NCBI GenBank assembly: GCA_937981995.1
Contig: CALJNC010000057.1
Span: 1 to 54,083 of the forward strand
Direction: 5' to 3'
From: an uncultured Chitinophagaceae bacterium
GTDB lineage: Bacteria > Bacteroidota > Bacteroidia > Chitinophagales > Chitinophagaceae
Length of the DNA stretch: 54,083 nt
Part shown: positions 11,001-17,192 of the stretch, piece by piece
Layout: each line of letters begins with the position of its first letter
Numbering within the stretch: position 1 is the stretch's first letter
Notes under the pieces: generated by a model
What the model was told of the DNA's origin: nothing
Seen by the model: the letters and a program-made list of their open reading frames with translations, nothing else
The model's database searches: none
Position numbers and translations under genes: made by a program

Positions 11001-11225
11001 AATGATTTGTTCCGTATTGCTAACTTTGGTTACCAGCGTGTAAGTGAGTTTAGAGTATACAATCGTTGGGGGCAAGAAGTATTTAACGCAAAGGATAATA
11101 GAGGTTGGAATGGTACATTTAAAGGTGAATCACAAGATAATGGTACATATCATTACATTATCAAAGCTGCCTTTGCTGATGGTCATGTACAAACGTTTAA
11201 AGGTGACGTAATCTTAATGCGTTAA
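8082..11225 (+). CDS. giant secreted protein with T9SS type B sorting domain (paralogue B)
   Basis: A 1047-residue paralogue of the preceding gene with the same architecture. It has a signal peptide (MKNVLRLLLVLAVFSCFTTS, cut near Ala23 before SHIAAADVYYE), a Cys-rich N-domain (LYRDCGG, CNQTS, LCCRNP), Ig/PKD-like segments, and the same central module (RCQLIFTQAELAAIGWNG, YVWDGVQNLVVDICFFN). The CHU_C T9SS type B domain is at 960-1047 (IPTAFSPNGDGNNDLF, YNRWGQEVF). From about residue 430 to the end the two proteins are nearly the same. The N-terminal 400 residues differ more, with indels. Third-codon positions differ throughout, so the duplication is not very recent. A strong terminator follows at 11248-11278. 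It is probably a surface protein, with function inferred from architecture alone. Confidence 0.88.
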   Translation: MKNVLRLLLVLAVFSCFTTSTKASHIAAADVYYEYLSPLNYRVHLILYRDCGGAGLGTTYNMTAIDSSCNQTSVSFQVDTAGTNDPWNGTARHGICQNLVSANPCANPPAQFDVYQYFHYAGNVTLPYACSDWRFRWSLCCRNPNSTGPTASTCVFALLNNTVRPNNSTVLTAEPIPYICLNQPFQYLNSPVDPDLDSVVFRATTAGNNVGAFSCTPYAIANYNAPLTPSNPVTTTPATAANYVVDPTTGTVAFTPTSPGQYILAFTATEYDYVTKQRVGQVQRDVQVTVVGCTTFPPGIQTGGPTNSAIQNLTGAQQLATAPTIVLGICPGETMTFDAIGVGDTSNNLVKTYANEAVSCPGATYTSNPLGGGNPVTGSFSWTPPASQIGDHTLIITFVDSTCLNGQPIILRSYLVVLIKVLRGVSAGPDLPICAIGDSIILPALGPEDVTQWTWSELGNSGTPHGLGNPNAQNPFVRPDRTTTYIVNTDAQSACKNSDTIIVYIDTSVTIAGSASPDILCEPGITSLNAVPTGPPPTYTCGIEGISCATPSALGAIGANGTSTFNVTPFLGSNNGGRCQLIFTQAELAAIGWNGPRRIDSISFDVLNKTSFGEFNMEINMGCTFVSDINNFIPSGLTKKVFENANYQTKLGTNTFELQTPYVWDGVQNLVVDICFFNLNPVGIDEVASSTTAPDNRFIGATSPFGGCQIPDAPGSTLPTISTMRPNIEMYACDLPATPWLFQWSGPYVFDSTLQSAQAYINSNPSKYVVYTTGGNGCLVWDTVEVSLSNHDVLVSPLEETICLNDRVRAVASGVGTTAGETFAWFADANSSTADLSCTNCATPEITPTTPGAHVYTVVRTDSYGCIDTASITVNVWALPNVVITNGDTAVVRYGEELQLNAQGAIRYSWTPSWGMNNPNISSPSIQPSETALYTVNGLDANGCGNNDEIYVIVDYSHNLFIPTAFSPNGDGNNDLFRIANFGYQRVSEFRVYNRWGQEVFNAKDNRGWNGTFKGESQDNGTYHYIIKAAFADGHVQTFKGDVILMR

Positions 11226-11247
11226 TAAATCGAATAAAATAACTTAC

Positions 11248-11278
11248 AATCCCTCTCGCTTTGCGGGAGGGATTTTTT
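11248..11278 (+). terminator. intrinsic terminator after T9SS paralogue B
   Basis: AATCCCTCTCGC (11248-11259) pairs with GCGGGAGGGATT (11263-11274) around a TTT loop, with one G-T wobble. A run of six T (11273-11278) follows. It separates the T9SS genes from paaH, whose ATG lies only 14 bases further on. Confidence 0.85.
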
Positions 11279-11284
11279 AATTTG
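11277..11284 (+). promoter_or_regulatory. candidate -7 box of the paaH operon, inside the terminator T-run
   Basis: TTAATTTG matches the Bacteroidota -7 consensus TAnnTTTG at 7 of 8 positions. It sits on the T-run of the preceding terminator and ends 8 bases before the paaH ATG. The upstream half would lie in the terminator hairpin, where I see no clear TTTG. The operon therefore appears to start here with a very short leader. Confidence 0.35.
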
Positions 11285-11292
11285 CAGTACGA

Positions 11293-12453
11293 ATGAAAGT
11301 AGGAATAATTGGAGCTGGAACAATGGGAGCTGGAATTGCTCAAGTGGCCGCTCAAAACGAGCATATAACTTTTGTATACGATCTTAAAACTGAAGTGCTT
11401 AATAGCGCTCAGGAGCGTTTAAAAGCAACAATGGTTAAGTTGGTAGCCAAAGGTAAATTTACCGAGGAGTCATCTGTTGCATTGCAGCAAAGGATACACT
11501 GGACTGATAAACTAGAAGACTTAAAAGATTGTAATATCGTAATAGAAGCAATCGTAGAAAATTTAGACGTAAAACAAAGCGTATTTAAAAGCTTAGAAGA
11601 TATTGTAAGTGATACCTGCATACTAGCAAGTAATACTTCATCGCTTTCATTAACCTCAATTGCTTCGGCCTGTAAAAATAGCACCCGGGTACTTGGAGTG
11701 CATTTTTTCAATCCTGCTCCTATCATGAAGCTAGTAGAAATTATTCCAGCTTTACAAACCAATGAGGCAATTGTAAAACAAACTAAGGAGCTGATAGATG
11801 CTTGGGGTAAAGTAACCGTAATTGCAAAGGATACTCCAGGTTTTATAGTAAATAAAGTGGCCAGACCATTTTATAGCGAAGCAATAAAAATGTTTGAAGA
11901 AGGGATTGGGTCACCTGAATTGATAGACTGGACATTAACGAATGACAATCCAGGATTTAGAATGGGGCCATTTACACTTACTGACTTGATAGGTCATGAT
12001 GTAAATTATAAGGTTACAGAAACTGTTTGGAAATCATTTTATTATGACCCAAGATACAAGCCATCATTTAGTCAAAAACGTTTGGTAGAAGCCAACTGGC
12101 TTGGAAGAAAAACGCAAAGAGGTTTTTTTACTTATCCTAAAGCACAAGTAGATTTTACTCCAACAGCTGAAATGAATGATATACTACGGGAAATAAAAGA
12201 TAGAGTAGTTTATATGCTTATTAATGAAGCAGCTGACACCTTATTTTTAAATATTGCAAGTCGTGATGATATTGATAAAGCAATGAAGTATGGTGTAAAT
12301 TACCCTAAAGGCTTATTAGAATGGGCAGATGAAAAAGGGATCCAGAACTGTGTAGATTATCTTGATGGATTGCATAAAAGATTTGGAGATGATCGTTATC
12401 GGTGTTCACCTTTGTTAAGAGAAATGGCTGCTGCCAATAAAAAGTTTTATTAA
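11293..12453 (+). CDS. paaH: 3-hydroxyacyl-CoA (3-hydroxybutyryl-CoA) dehydrogenase, PaaH-like
   Basis: It oxidises L-3-hydroxyacyl-CoA to 3-ketoacyl-CoA with NAD+. The 386-residue protein opens with a Rossmann motif GAGTMG (7-12). The catalytic dyad His137 (LGVHFFNPAP) and Glu149 (KLVEII) shows the family's usual 12-residue spacing. Two C-terminal 3HCDH domains follow (about 185-285, from GFIVNKVARPFYSEA, and about 295-380). This makes it longer than the clostridial-type enzyme of about 280 residues but shorter than E. coli PaaH. It is the first gene of a tight operon with paaY (10-base gap) and a DUF1569 gene. PaaY next door and a PaaG-like gene nearby favour phenylacetate breakdown, but a role in ordinary beta-oxidation is also possible. 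Confidence 0.88.
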   Translation: MKVGIIGAGTMGAGIAQVAAQNEHITFVYDLKTEVLNSAQERLKATMVKLVAKGKFTEESSVALQQRIHWTDKLEDLKDCNIVIEAIVENLDVKQSVFKSLEDIVSDTCILASNTSSLSLTSIASACKNSTRVLGVHFFNPAPIMKLVEIIPALQTNEAIVKQTKELIDAWGKVTVIAKDTPGFIVNKVARPFYSEAIKMFEEGIGSPELIDWTLTNDNPGFRMGPFTLTDLIGHDVNYKVTETVWKSFYYDPRYKPSFSQKRLVEANWLGRKTQRGFFTYPKAQVDFTPTAEMNDILREIKDRVVYMLINEAADTLFLNIASRDDIDKAMKYGVNYPKGLLEWADEKGIQNCVDYLDGLHKRFGDDRYRCSPLLREMAAANKKFY

Positions 12454-12463
12454 AACGATAATC

Positions 12464-13054
12464 ATGTTTTTTGAATATAAAGGAGTGAAGCCGGTTGTTG
12501 ATGAAAGTGCCTTTGTGCATGAGCAAGCCAATGTAACGGGTAATGTAATTATAGGTAAAAATGTATACGTAGGTCCGGGAGCTGCTATTCGTGGAGATTT
12601 TGGAAAAATTATTATTGAAGATGGCTGCAATGTGCAAGAGAATTGTACCATTCATATGTTTCCCGGTATTACTGTACTGCTTAAAGAAAATGCTCATATT
12701 GGACATGGCGCAATTATTCATGGTGCTACCATTGGTAAGAATTGCCTAATAGGTATGAATGCTGTTATAATGGATAATGTAACTTTAGGCGATGAATGTA
12801 TTGTAGGTGCATTAAGTTTCTTAAAAGCAAAGTCTTCTTTTGAAAAAAGATCTTTAATCGTTGGTAATCCTGCTAAGGTAATTAAATCAGTTTCTGATGA
12901 TATGATACATTGGAAAACTAAAGGAACGCAAGTTTATCAGCAATTAGCGAATGATGCGCAAGGCGAACTTAAAGCATGCGATCCTTTACGCGATATAGCT
13001 AAGCAAAAAAAAATGACACCTTTAGATTATAAAACATGGGACAAAACAAAATAA
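12464..13054 (+). CDS. paaY: gamma-carbonic-anhydrase-fold hexapeptide protein, PaaY-like
   Basis: A 196-residue left-handed beta-helix protein with hexapeptide repeats (for example VTGNVIIGKNVYVGPGAAI). The three metal-binding histidines of the gamma-carbonic anhydrase family are present: His64 (CTIHMFPG), His81 and His86 (IGHGAIIHGA), with the typical 5-residue spacing of the last two. Its length and C-terminal helix match PaaY, a thioesterase-like accessory protein of phenylacetate degradation, rather than the shorter general family members. It lies 10 bases after paaH and 4 bases before the DUF1569 gene, so the three are very probably co-transcribed. Confidence 0.8.
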   Translation: MFFEYKGVKPVVDESAFVHEQANVTGNVIIGKNVYVGPGAAIRGDFGKIIIEDGCNVQENCTIHMFPGITVLLKENAHIGHGAIIHGATIGKNCLIGMNAVIMDNVTLGDECIVGALSFLKAKSSFEKRSLIVGNPAKVIKSVSDDMIHWKTKGTQVYQQLANDAQGELKACDPLRDIAKQKKMTPLDYKTWDKTK

Positions 13055-13058
13055 TTAA

Positions 13059-13517
13059 ATGACTGAGAAAGAAGTATTTTTAAAAGAAGTCTTGGTGCCA
13101 ACATTATCTAAAATTGATTTAGACACCAAGGCTGTTTTTGGTAAAATGAATGTACACCAAATGATAGAGCATTTGACACATTCGGTTAAAATTGCAAGTG
13201 GTAAAATCATATTTGAAAATAAACAAAGCGATGAACTAACGGCTAAGATGTATAGGTTTATGATGAGCGAAAAGCCATTTAGAGACAATACGCCCAATTC
13301 TAATCTGCCTAATACACCCTTGGCTCCAACGCACGAAAACGTAGCAGATTCGTTACATGAATTGCAAGTTGAGATTGATAACTTTTTTAAAGAATATGAA
13401 CAGCCCGAACTTAGAATTGGGAATCCTTTCTTTGGAGAATTAAGTAAAAACGAACAGGTGCATCTCTTGAATAAACATGCAATGCATCATTTAAGACAAT
13501 TTGATTCAATGCCTTAA
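13059..13517 (+). CDS. DUF1569 (DinB-like fold) protein
   Basis: A 152-residue soluble protein. HQMIEHLTHS near residue 30 and NKHAMHHLRQF at the C-terminus are the conserved histidine patches of DUF1569, a relative of the DinB/YfiT four-helix metal-binding family. PFFGELSKNEQ is also typical of it. DinB-like proteins often act in thiol-dependent or detoxification transferase reactions, but no activity can be assigned here. It is the last gene of the paaH-paaY operon (4-base gap), which hints at a link with CoA-ester metabolism. Confidence 0.75.
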   Translation: MTEKEVFLKEVLVPTLSKIDLDTKAVFGKMNVHQMIEHLTHSVKIASGKIIFENKQSDELTAKMYRFMMSEKPFRDNTPNSNLPNTPLAPTHENVADSLHELQVEIDNFFKEYEQPELRIGNPFFGELSKNEQVHLLNKHAMHHLRQFDSMP

Positions 13518-13573
13518 AAAAGGAAACCCTACGCCTTAGCATGAGATTTTCATCTTCTATTTTTTATTTTGAT

Positions 13574-14281
13574 TTATTGCACGTTGTCAATAAACTGAAT
13601 GTTTAAAGAAGAAACAGCAGTCCCTGACGTATCAGAGTTGTAACCCGATACTACAATAGTATAAATACCTTGATTGGCTAGTGTAATAGGAGATGACAAG
13701 GAAGTAATATTAGAATCGCCAATTACTCTATAACCCAAAGCGTATGACCCCGCATTTAAAGGTGTAAATGCCGTTGCATTTTTATAAGCGATATTTCCAA
13801 ACACTACAGAAGAATCTGCCAAGTTTACAACATCAATAGATGGAGAATTGTGAGAGGCGTGTATTAAGCGTAAATGGCTTGTACCTAACGCCGGATCACT
13901 TAAGTCATCAGAAATGATTGCTGATTCAACTCTACTTATAGAATCCATGGTTATAAAAGTGTAGCTACCGTTTAAATCTAAATCTTCATCGCGCTCAATA
14001 ATATTTACAGCTGTACTATTTACATTTAGTTTAAGATTTTTCATGCCTGACCCAGATTGAATATAAGGTGAGCTTCCATTATAATTTACGGCATTTGCGT
14101 TTTGTAATACATCGTCAATATAAAAGTCATAACCAGCAGAACCGGGAGAGGCATTTACAACCATAATATTTGCCAAGGTCGATGTTACGTCATTATCGTC
14201 ATCGTCGGTTGAACATGAAGTGAAGAGTGTGCTTGTGCTTAATGCTAAGAAACTAAGAAATAAAATTACCTTTTTAGTCAT
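13574..14281 (-). CDS. DUF4397 lipoprotein, probably surface-exposed
   Basis: A 235-residue lipoprotein. A Lys-containing N-terminus, a hydrophobic stretch and lipobox FTSC put the lipidated residue at Cys23. The residues right after it (STDDDDND) match the acidic export signal that sends Bacteroidota lipoproteins to the cell surface. The rest is a DUF4397 fold with two related halves: MVVNASPGSAGYDFYIDD and LRLIHASHNSPSIDVV both follow the 'V/R-hNASP-S-DV-DV' pattern. DUF4397 proteins are common in this phylum and have no settled function. A good promoter lies upstream (14299-14329), divergent from the next gene. Confidence 0.8.
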   Translation of the reverse strand: MTKKVILFLSFLALSTSTLFTSCSTDDDDNDVTSTLANIMVVNASPGSAGYDFYIDDVLQNANAVNYNGSSPYIQSGSGMKNLKLNVNSTAVNIIERDEDLDLNGSYTFITMDSISRVESAIISDDLSDPALGTSHLRLIHASHNSPSIDVVNLADSSVVFGNIAYKNATAFTPLNAGSYALGYRVIGDSNITSLSSPITLANQGIYTIVVSGYNSDTSGTAVSSLNIQFIDNVQ

Positions 14282-14298
14282 ATTATTAATTTAAAAAT

Positions 14299-14329
14299 CA
14301 AAGGTACTTTATGTAAAATATAAAACAAA
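14299..14329 (-). promoter_or_regulatory. promoter of the DUF4397 lipoprotein gene
   Basis: Read on the minus strand: TTTG (14329-14326), 19 bases, then TACCTTTG (14306-14299), a full match to the Bacteroidota -33/-7 consensus. The -7 box ends 17 bases before the ATG. The divergent promoter of the next gene starts in the same 90-base gap. Confidence 0.6.
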
Positions 14330-14360
14330 GCATTGAGTTAAAACATGCTGTCCTTTAATA

Positions 14361-14368
14361 TATCTTTG
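14361..14368 (+). promoter_or_regulatory. -7 box of the small membrane protein gene
   Basis: TATCTTTG is a full TAnnTTTG match ending only 4 bases before the ATG at 14373, which points to a leaderless or nearly leaderless mRNA. The nearest upstream TTG (14333-14335) is 25 bases away, longer than usual. Confidence 0.45.
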
Positions 14369-14372
14369 AAAA

Positions 14373-14777
14373 ATGAAAACAAGTCCACTGCGCTTTATTC
14401 TAGCCCTTGCCATAGGTGTTTTTGTATCTTATTGCGTCGCTATTTTTTTTCAATCTTTTGCTCCTGCAATATTTTCTTATAATGAGTTGGATGAAAATAT
14501 AACTAGGGAATTGTATACCTCCTACTTGCATGCTTTGCCTCTGCGGGCAATCTTAGCTATTATTTTGGCAACTGCCTTAGGGGCTTTATCGGGTGCTTAT
14601 ACTGCAGCACGTATTGCTAAAGGTAGAAAAAGTGATGCCGCCTTAGGCGTTGGACTTTTTTCAGTAGTTATATTGGTTTTTATGGCAATAACTTTTGACT
14701 TTCCTTGGGTGTTAGGTCTGGGAATTTCATTGGTGCAAATTCCGTTAGCTTTGATAGGGGGCAAGCTTGCAAATTAG
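14373..14777 (+). CDS. small integral membrane protein, unknown function
   Basis: 134 residues. I see four hydrophobic segments: about 7-30 (FILALAIGVFVSYCVAIFF), 52-78 (LPLRAILAIILATALGALSG), 92-110 and 113-130. A short basic cytoplasmic loop (ARIAKGRKSD) joins segments 2 and 3. I do not recognise a family. A full -7 promoter box ends 4 bases upstream. Its stop overlaps the stop of the convergent gene (14774) by 4 bases. Confidence 0.65.
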   Translation: MKTSPLRFILALAIGVFVSYCVAIFFQSFAPAIFSYNELDENITRELYTSYLHALPLRAILAIILATALGALSGAYTAARIAKGRKSDAALGVGLFSVVILVFMAITFDFPWVLGLGISLVQIPLALIGGKLAN

Positions 14778-15091
14778 ATAGTCGGTTCATCCTTAAGCAA
14801 ACGCATTTTTCTAAGAATCTTTTTTTCATAATTCCAGAAAAACTTAAATTGACCAAAAGGAATTGAAACAATAAGTATGATAATTTGATACCCAAAAATT
14901 AGCATACCTACTCTTAATCCAAAACCAATCCACCAATCACCTGACCAAGTAATGGCATCGGAAACTCCAACCCATTTAGTTATTGCTTTTGAAATGTAAG
15001 CAGTAGTGGAACCCGTAATACCAAATACGCAGAATATTAGAAACAAATCTAGGTTACTAACCTTCCACTTTTTTTTCAATTTTTCTAACAT
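14774..15091 (-). CDS. small two-segment membrane protein (DUF6787-like)
   Basis: 105 residues: a basic N-terminus (MLEKLKKKWKVSN), a membrane segment (LDLFLIFCVFGITGSTTAYI), a loop with several Trp, a second segment (GLRVGMLIFGYQIIILIVSI), then PFGQFKFFWNYEKK. This pattern (KKWKV, then a membrane helix, then IPFGQF-FFW-YEK) matches a small Bacteroidota family that I recall as DUF6787; the name is from memory. It lies 8 bases downstream of nuoG on the same strand, so the two are probably one operon, which could mean a role near the respiratory chain. Confidence 0.6.
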   Translation of the reverse strand: MLEKLKKKWKVSNLDLFLIFCVFGITGSTTAYISKAITKWVGVSDAITWSGDWWIGFGLRVGMLIFGYQIIILIVSIPFGQFKFFWNYEKKILRKMRLLKDEPTI

Positions 15092-15099
15092 GAAGTAAA

Positions 15100-16158
15100 C
15101 TATTGTTTTTTATTCACTTCACTTACGTCATGAATATCCATAAGTAATTTTGGTTTGCGGCCTTGCATGATTTTGCTGAAGGTTTCTTCCCCCTTCGAAA
15201 AAGTACCACTATGATGTCCTTGATTGATAACACTATGACGGCTTACATCTGCTGGGCCTTCAATTGTCCATTCATCTGTTTTCTTTTTGTCAAATCTACA
15301 AGTATTGCATATCCAACCTGGCTTTCCGTCCTTTTGAGAGTCTTTCACTTCACCCCACTCATCTTTTCGTGCGGTAGCACGTAGGACATTTTCACCTCTA
15401 TTCCATAAAGTTACTTCACCACAACATTTGTCACAATCTCTATGTGCATATACTGGTTTGGTAAACCATACTCGATTTTTAAATCGGAATGTTTTATCAG
15501 TTAACGCTCCAACGGGACATACATCAATCATATTTCCGCTAAAATCATTATCAACTGCTTTTTCAATGTAGGTAGAAATTGCAGCATGATCTCCACGGTC
15601 TACAATTCCATGACCACGACTATCAGTTAATTGATCCGCTACATAGGTACAACGATAGCATAAAATGCAACGTGTCATATGCAGTTGGATATAAGGGCCA
15701 AAATTTTCTTTTTTAAAGGTTCTTCTTTCAAATTCATAACGCGTTCCTTCTGCGCCGTGCTCATAACCTAAGTCTTGTAAATGACATTCACCTGCCTGAT
15801 CACATATTGGACAATCTAAAGGGTGATTCATTAAAAGAAATTCAACTACACCAGCTCGTGCTTCTTTTACTCTTTCAGAAGTAATATTTTTTACTTCCAT
15901 ACCATCCATCACTTGCGTACGACAGCTAGCCATAAGCTTAGGCATTGGACGTTCGTCTCTATCACTCCCTTTACTTACTTCAACTAAGCATGTACGGCAT
16001 TTTCCTCCGCTGCCTTCTAGCTTGCTGTAATAGCACATTGCGGGTGGAGTTACATCGCCACCAATCTCACGTGCTGCTTGTAGTATGGTAGTACCAGGTT
16101 CTACTTCAACTGAAATATTATCAATTTTTACCTTAAACTTTTCTGCTTGCTCGCTCAT
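15100..16158 (-). CDS. nuoG: short NuoG-type iron-sulfur subunit of NADH:quinone oxidoreductase
   Basis: A 352-residue complex I subunit in the short Bacteroidota form, lacking the long molybdopterin-like C-terminus. Cluster ligands can be read directly. The 2Fe-2S site (N1b) is Cys42, Cys54, Cys57 and Cys79. The His-Cys3 4Fe-4S site (N5) is His112, Cys116, Cys119 and Cys125 in HPLDCPICDQAGEC. The second 4Fe-4S site (N4) is Cys164, Cys167, Cys170 and Cys214. CDKCC (242-246) and a later CNTC may hold a further cluster. It carries electrons from NuoEF to the membrane arm. No other nuo gene is in the window, which is unusual because nuoG normally lies between nuoF and nuoH. TATTTTTG (16178-16171, minus strand) is a full -7 match upstream. 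Confidence 0.88.
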   Translation of the reverse strand: MSEQAEKFKVKIDNISVEVEPGTTILQAAREIGGDVTPPAMCYYSKLEGSGGKCRTCLVEVSKGSDRDERPMPKLMASCRTQVMDGMEVKNITSERVKEARAGVVEFLLMNHPLDCPICDQAGECHLQDLGYEHGAEGTRYEFERRTFKKENFGPYIQLHMTRCILCYRCTYVADQLTDSRGHGIVDRGDHAAISTYIEKAVDNDFSGNMIDVCPVGALTDKTFRFKNRVWFTKPVYAHRDCDKCCGEVTLWNRGENVLRATARKDEWGEVKDSQKDGKPGWICNTCRFDKKKTDEWTIEGPADVSRHSVINQGHHSGTFSKGEETFSKIMQGRKPKLLMDIHDVSEVNKKQ

Positions 16159-16170
16159 GATTTAGAATTA

Positions 16171-16178
16171 CAAAAATA
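16171..16178 (-). promoter_or_regulatory. candidate -7 box of nuoG
   Basis: TATTTTTG on the minus strand is a full TAnnTTTG match ending 12 bases before the nuoG ATG. I see no TTTG at the usual distance upstream, so the -33 half is weak. Confidence 0.35.
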
Positions 16179-16209
16179 CATTAAAAAGGCATTCCTACTT
16201 GTGGCAGAA

Positions 16210-17133
16210 TTAGATATTCTGAGTGTCAAAGTTTACCAGTTCCACAAATTGCTGTATACGACCTTCAATATCACTTTGTGATACTTCTCTTACACGTTCT
16301 ACTCCAAATTTTTCTACAACAAAACTTGCCATAGCAGAGCCGATAATTACGGCTAGTTTCATATTTTCAAAGGAGATATCTCCTGTTTTAGCAATGTGTC
16401 CCATAAAACCGCCGGCAAAAGTATCTCCTGCTCCTGTTGGGTCAAATACATCAGCTAATGGTAGGGCAGGAGCAAAAAACATTTTCTCATCATGGAAAAG
16501 CAATGCACCATGCTCACCTTTTTTAATAATTAAGTATTTAGGCCCCATGGCTTTTATTTTAGCCGCAGCTTTAACTAAACTGTATTCGCCGCTTAATTGA
16601 CGTGCTTCACTATCATTCACCATTAAAAGGTCAACTTTTTTCAAAACATCTTTCAAGCCATCCATTGCTATATCCATCCAGAAGTTCATTGTATCTAATA
16701 CAATAAGTTCAGGTTTCTCAGTCAATTGCTCAATAACTTGCAATTGTACATTTGGAGCAAGGTTTCCAAGCATTACATACTTTGATCCTTGGTAAGAAGC
16801 AGGAACTTGTGGGTCAAATTTCTCCAACACATTTAGGTCGGTAACTAATGTGTCACGTGTATTCATATCTTCATGATACTTTCCACTCCAAAAAAATGAT
16901 TTTTCATCTTCAATTACATCTACACCTTCAAATTGAACTCCACGATCTTCTAATGCCTTAATCTCCTCTTTAGGAAAGTCTCCGCCTATAATAGAAATCT
17001 GCTGAATTGGTTTAGTGAAATGAGACGCGCTCCACGCAGCATAAGTTGCTGAACCACCAATGATTTTATCTGTTTTTCCAAAAGGCGTTTCGATTGCATC
17101 AAAAGCCATTGTACCCGTTATTAATAAAGACAT
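16210..17133 (-). CDS. PfkB-family carbohydrate (ribokinase-like) kinase
   Basis: A 307-residue cytoplasmic kinase of the ribokinase/PfkB family, which phosphorylates a sugar, nucleoside or vitamin alcohol with ATP. The C-terminal signature DPTGAGDTFAGGFMG is complete: the GAGD anion hole is at 234-237 with Asp237 the catalytic base. The N-terminal substrate Gly motif reads GGSATYAAWSASHF (26-39). LMVNDSEARQLSG is the usual pre-ATP-site strand. Similar Bacteroidota proteins are annotated only as sugar kinase, and the substrate cannot be fixed from sequence; a nucleoside is possible. It has its own consensus promoter (17150-17180). Confidence 0.85.
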   Translation of the reverse strand: MSLLITGTMAFDAIETPFGKTDKIIGGSATYAAWSASHFTKPIQQISIIGGDFPKEEIKALEDRGVQFEGVDVIEDEKSFFWSGKYHEDMNTRDTLVTDLNVLEKFDPQVPASYQGSKYVMLGNLAPNVQLQVIEQLTEKPELIVLDTMNFWMDIAMDGLKDVLKKVDLLMVNDSEARQLSGEYSLVKAAAKIKAMGPKYLIIKKGEHGALLFHDEKMFFAPALPLADVFDPTGAGDTFAGGFMGHIAKTGDISFENMKLAVIIGSAMASFVVEKFGVERVREVSQSDIEGRIQQFVELVNFDTQNI

Positions 17134-17149
17134 GTAATAAAAATTTTGC

Positions 17150-17180
17150 CAAAGGTAAGAGCCAAAACCGTAAGGGCAAA
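17150..17180 (-). promoter_or_regulatory. promoter of the PfkB kinase gene
   Basis: On the minus strand: TTTG (17180-17177), 19 bases, TACCTTTG (17157-17150). Both boxes and spacing match the Bacteroidota consensus. The -7 box ends 16 bases before the ATG. Confidence 0.6.
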
Positions 17181-17192
17181 AATTACAGGACG

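Noticed and set aside
12305-12721. 138-residue minus-strand ORF across the paaH-paaY junction
   Set aside because: It runs antisense to two well-supported genes, with a Cys- and Asn-rich translation lacking any motif.
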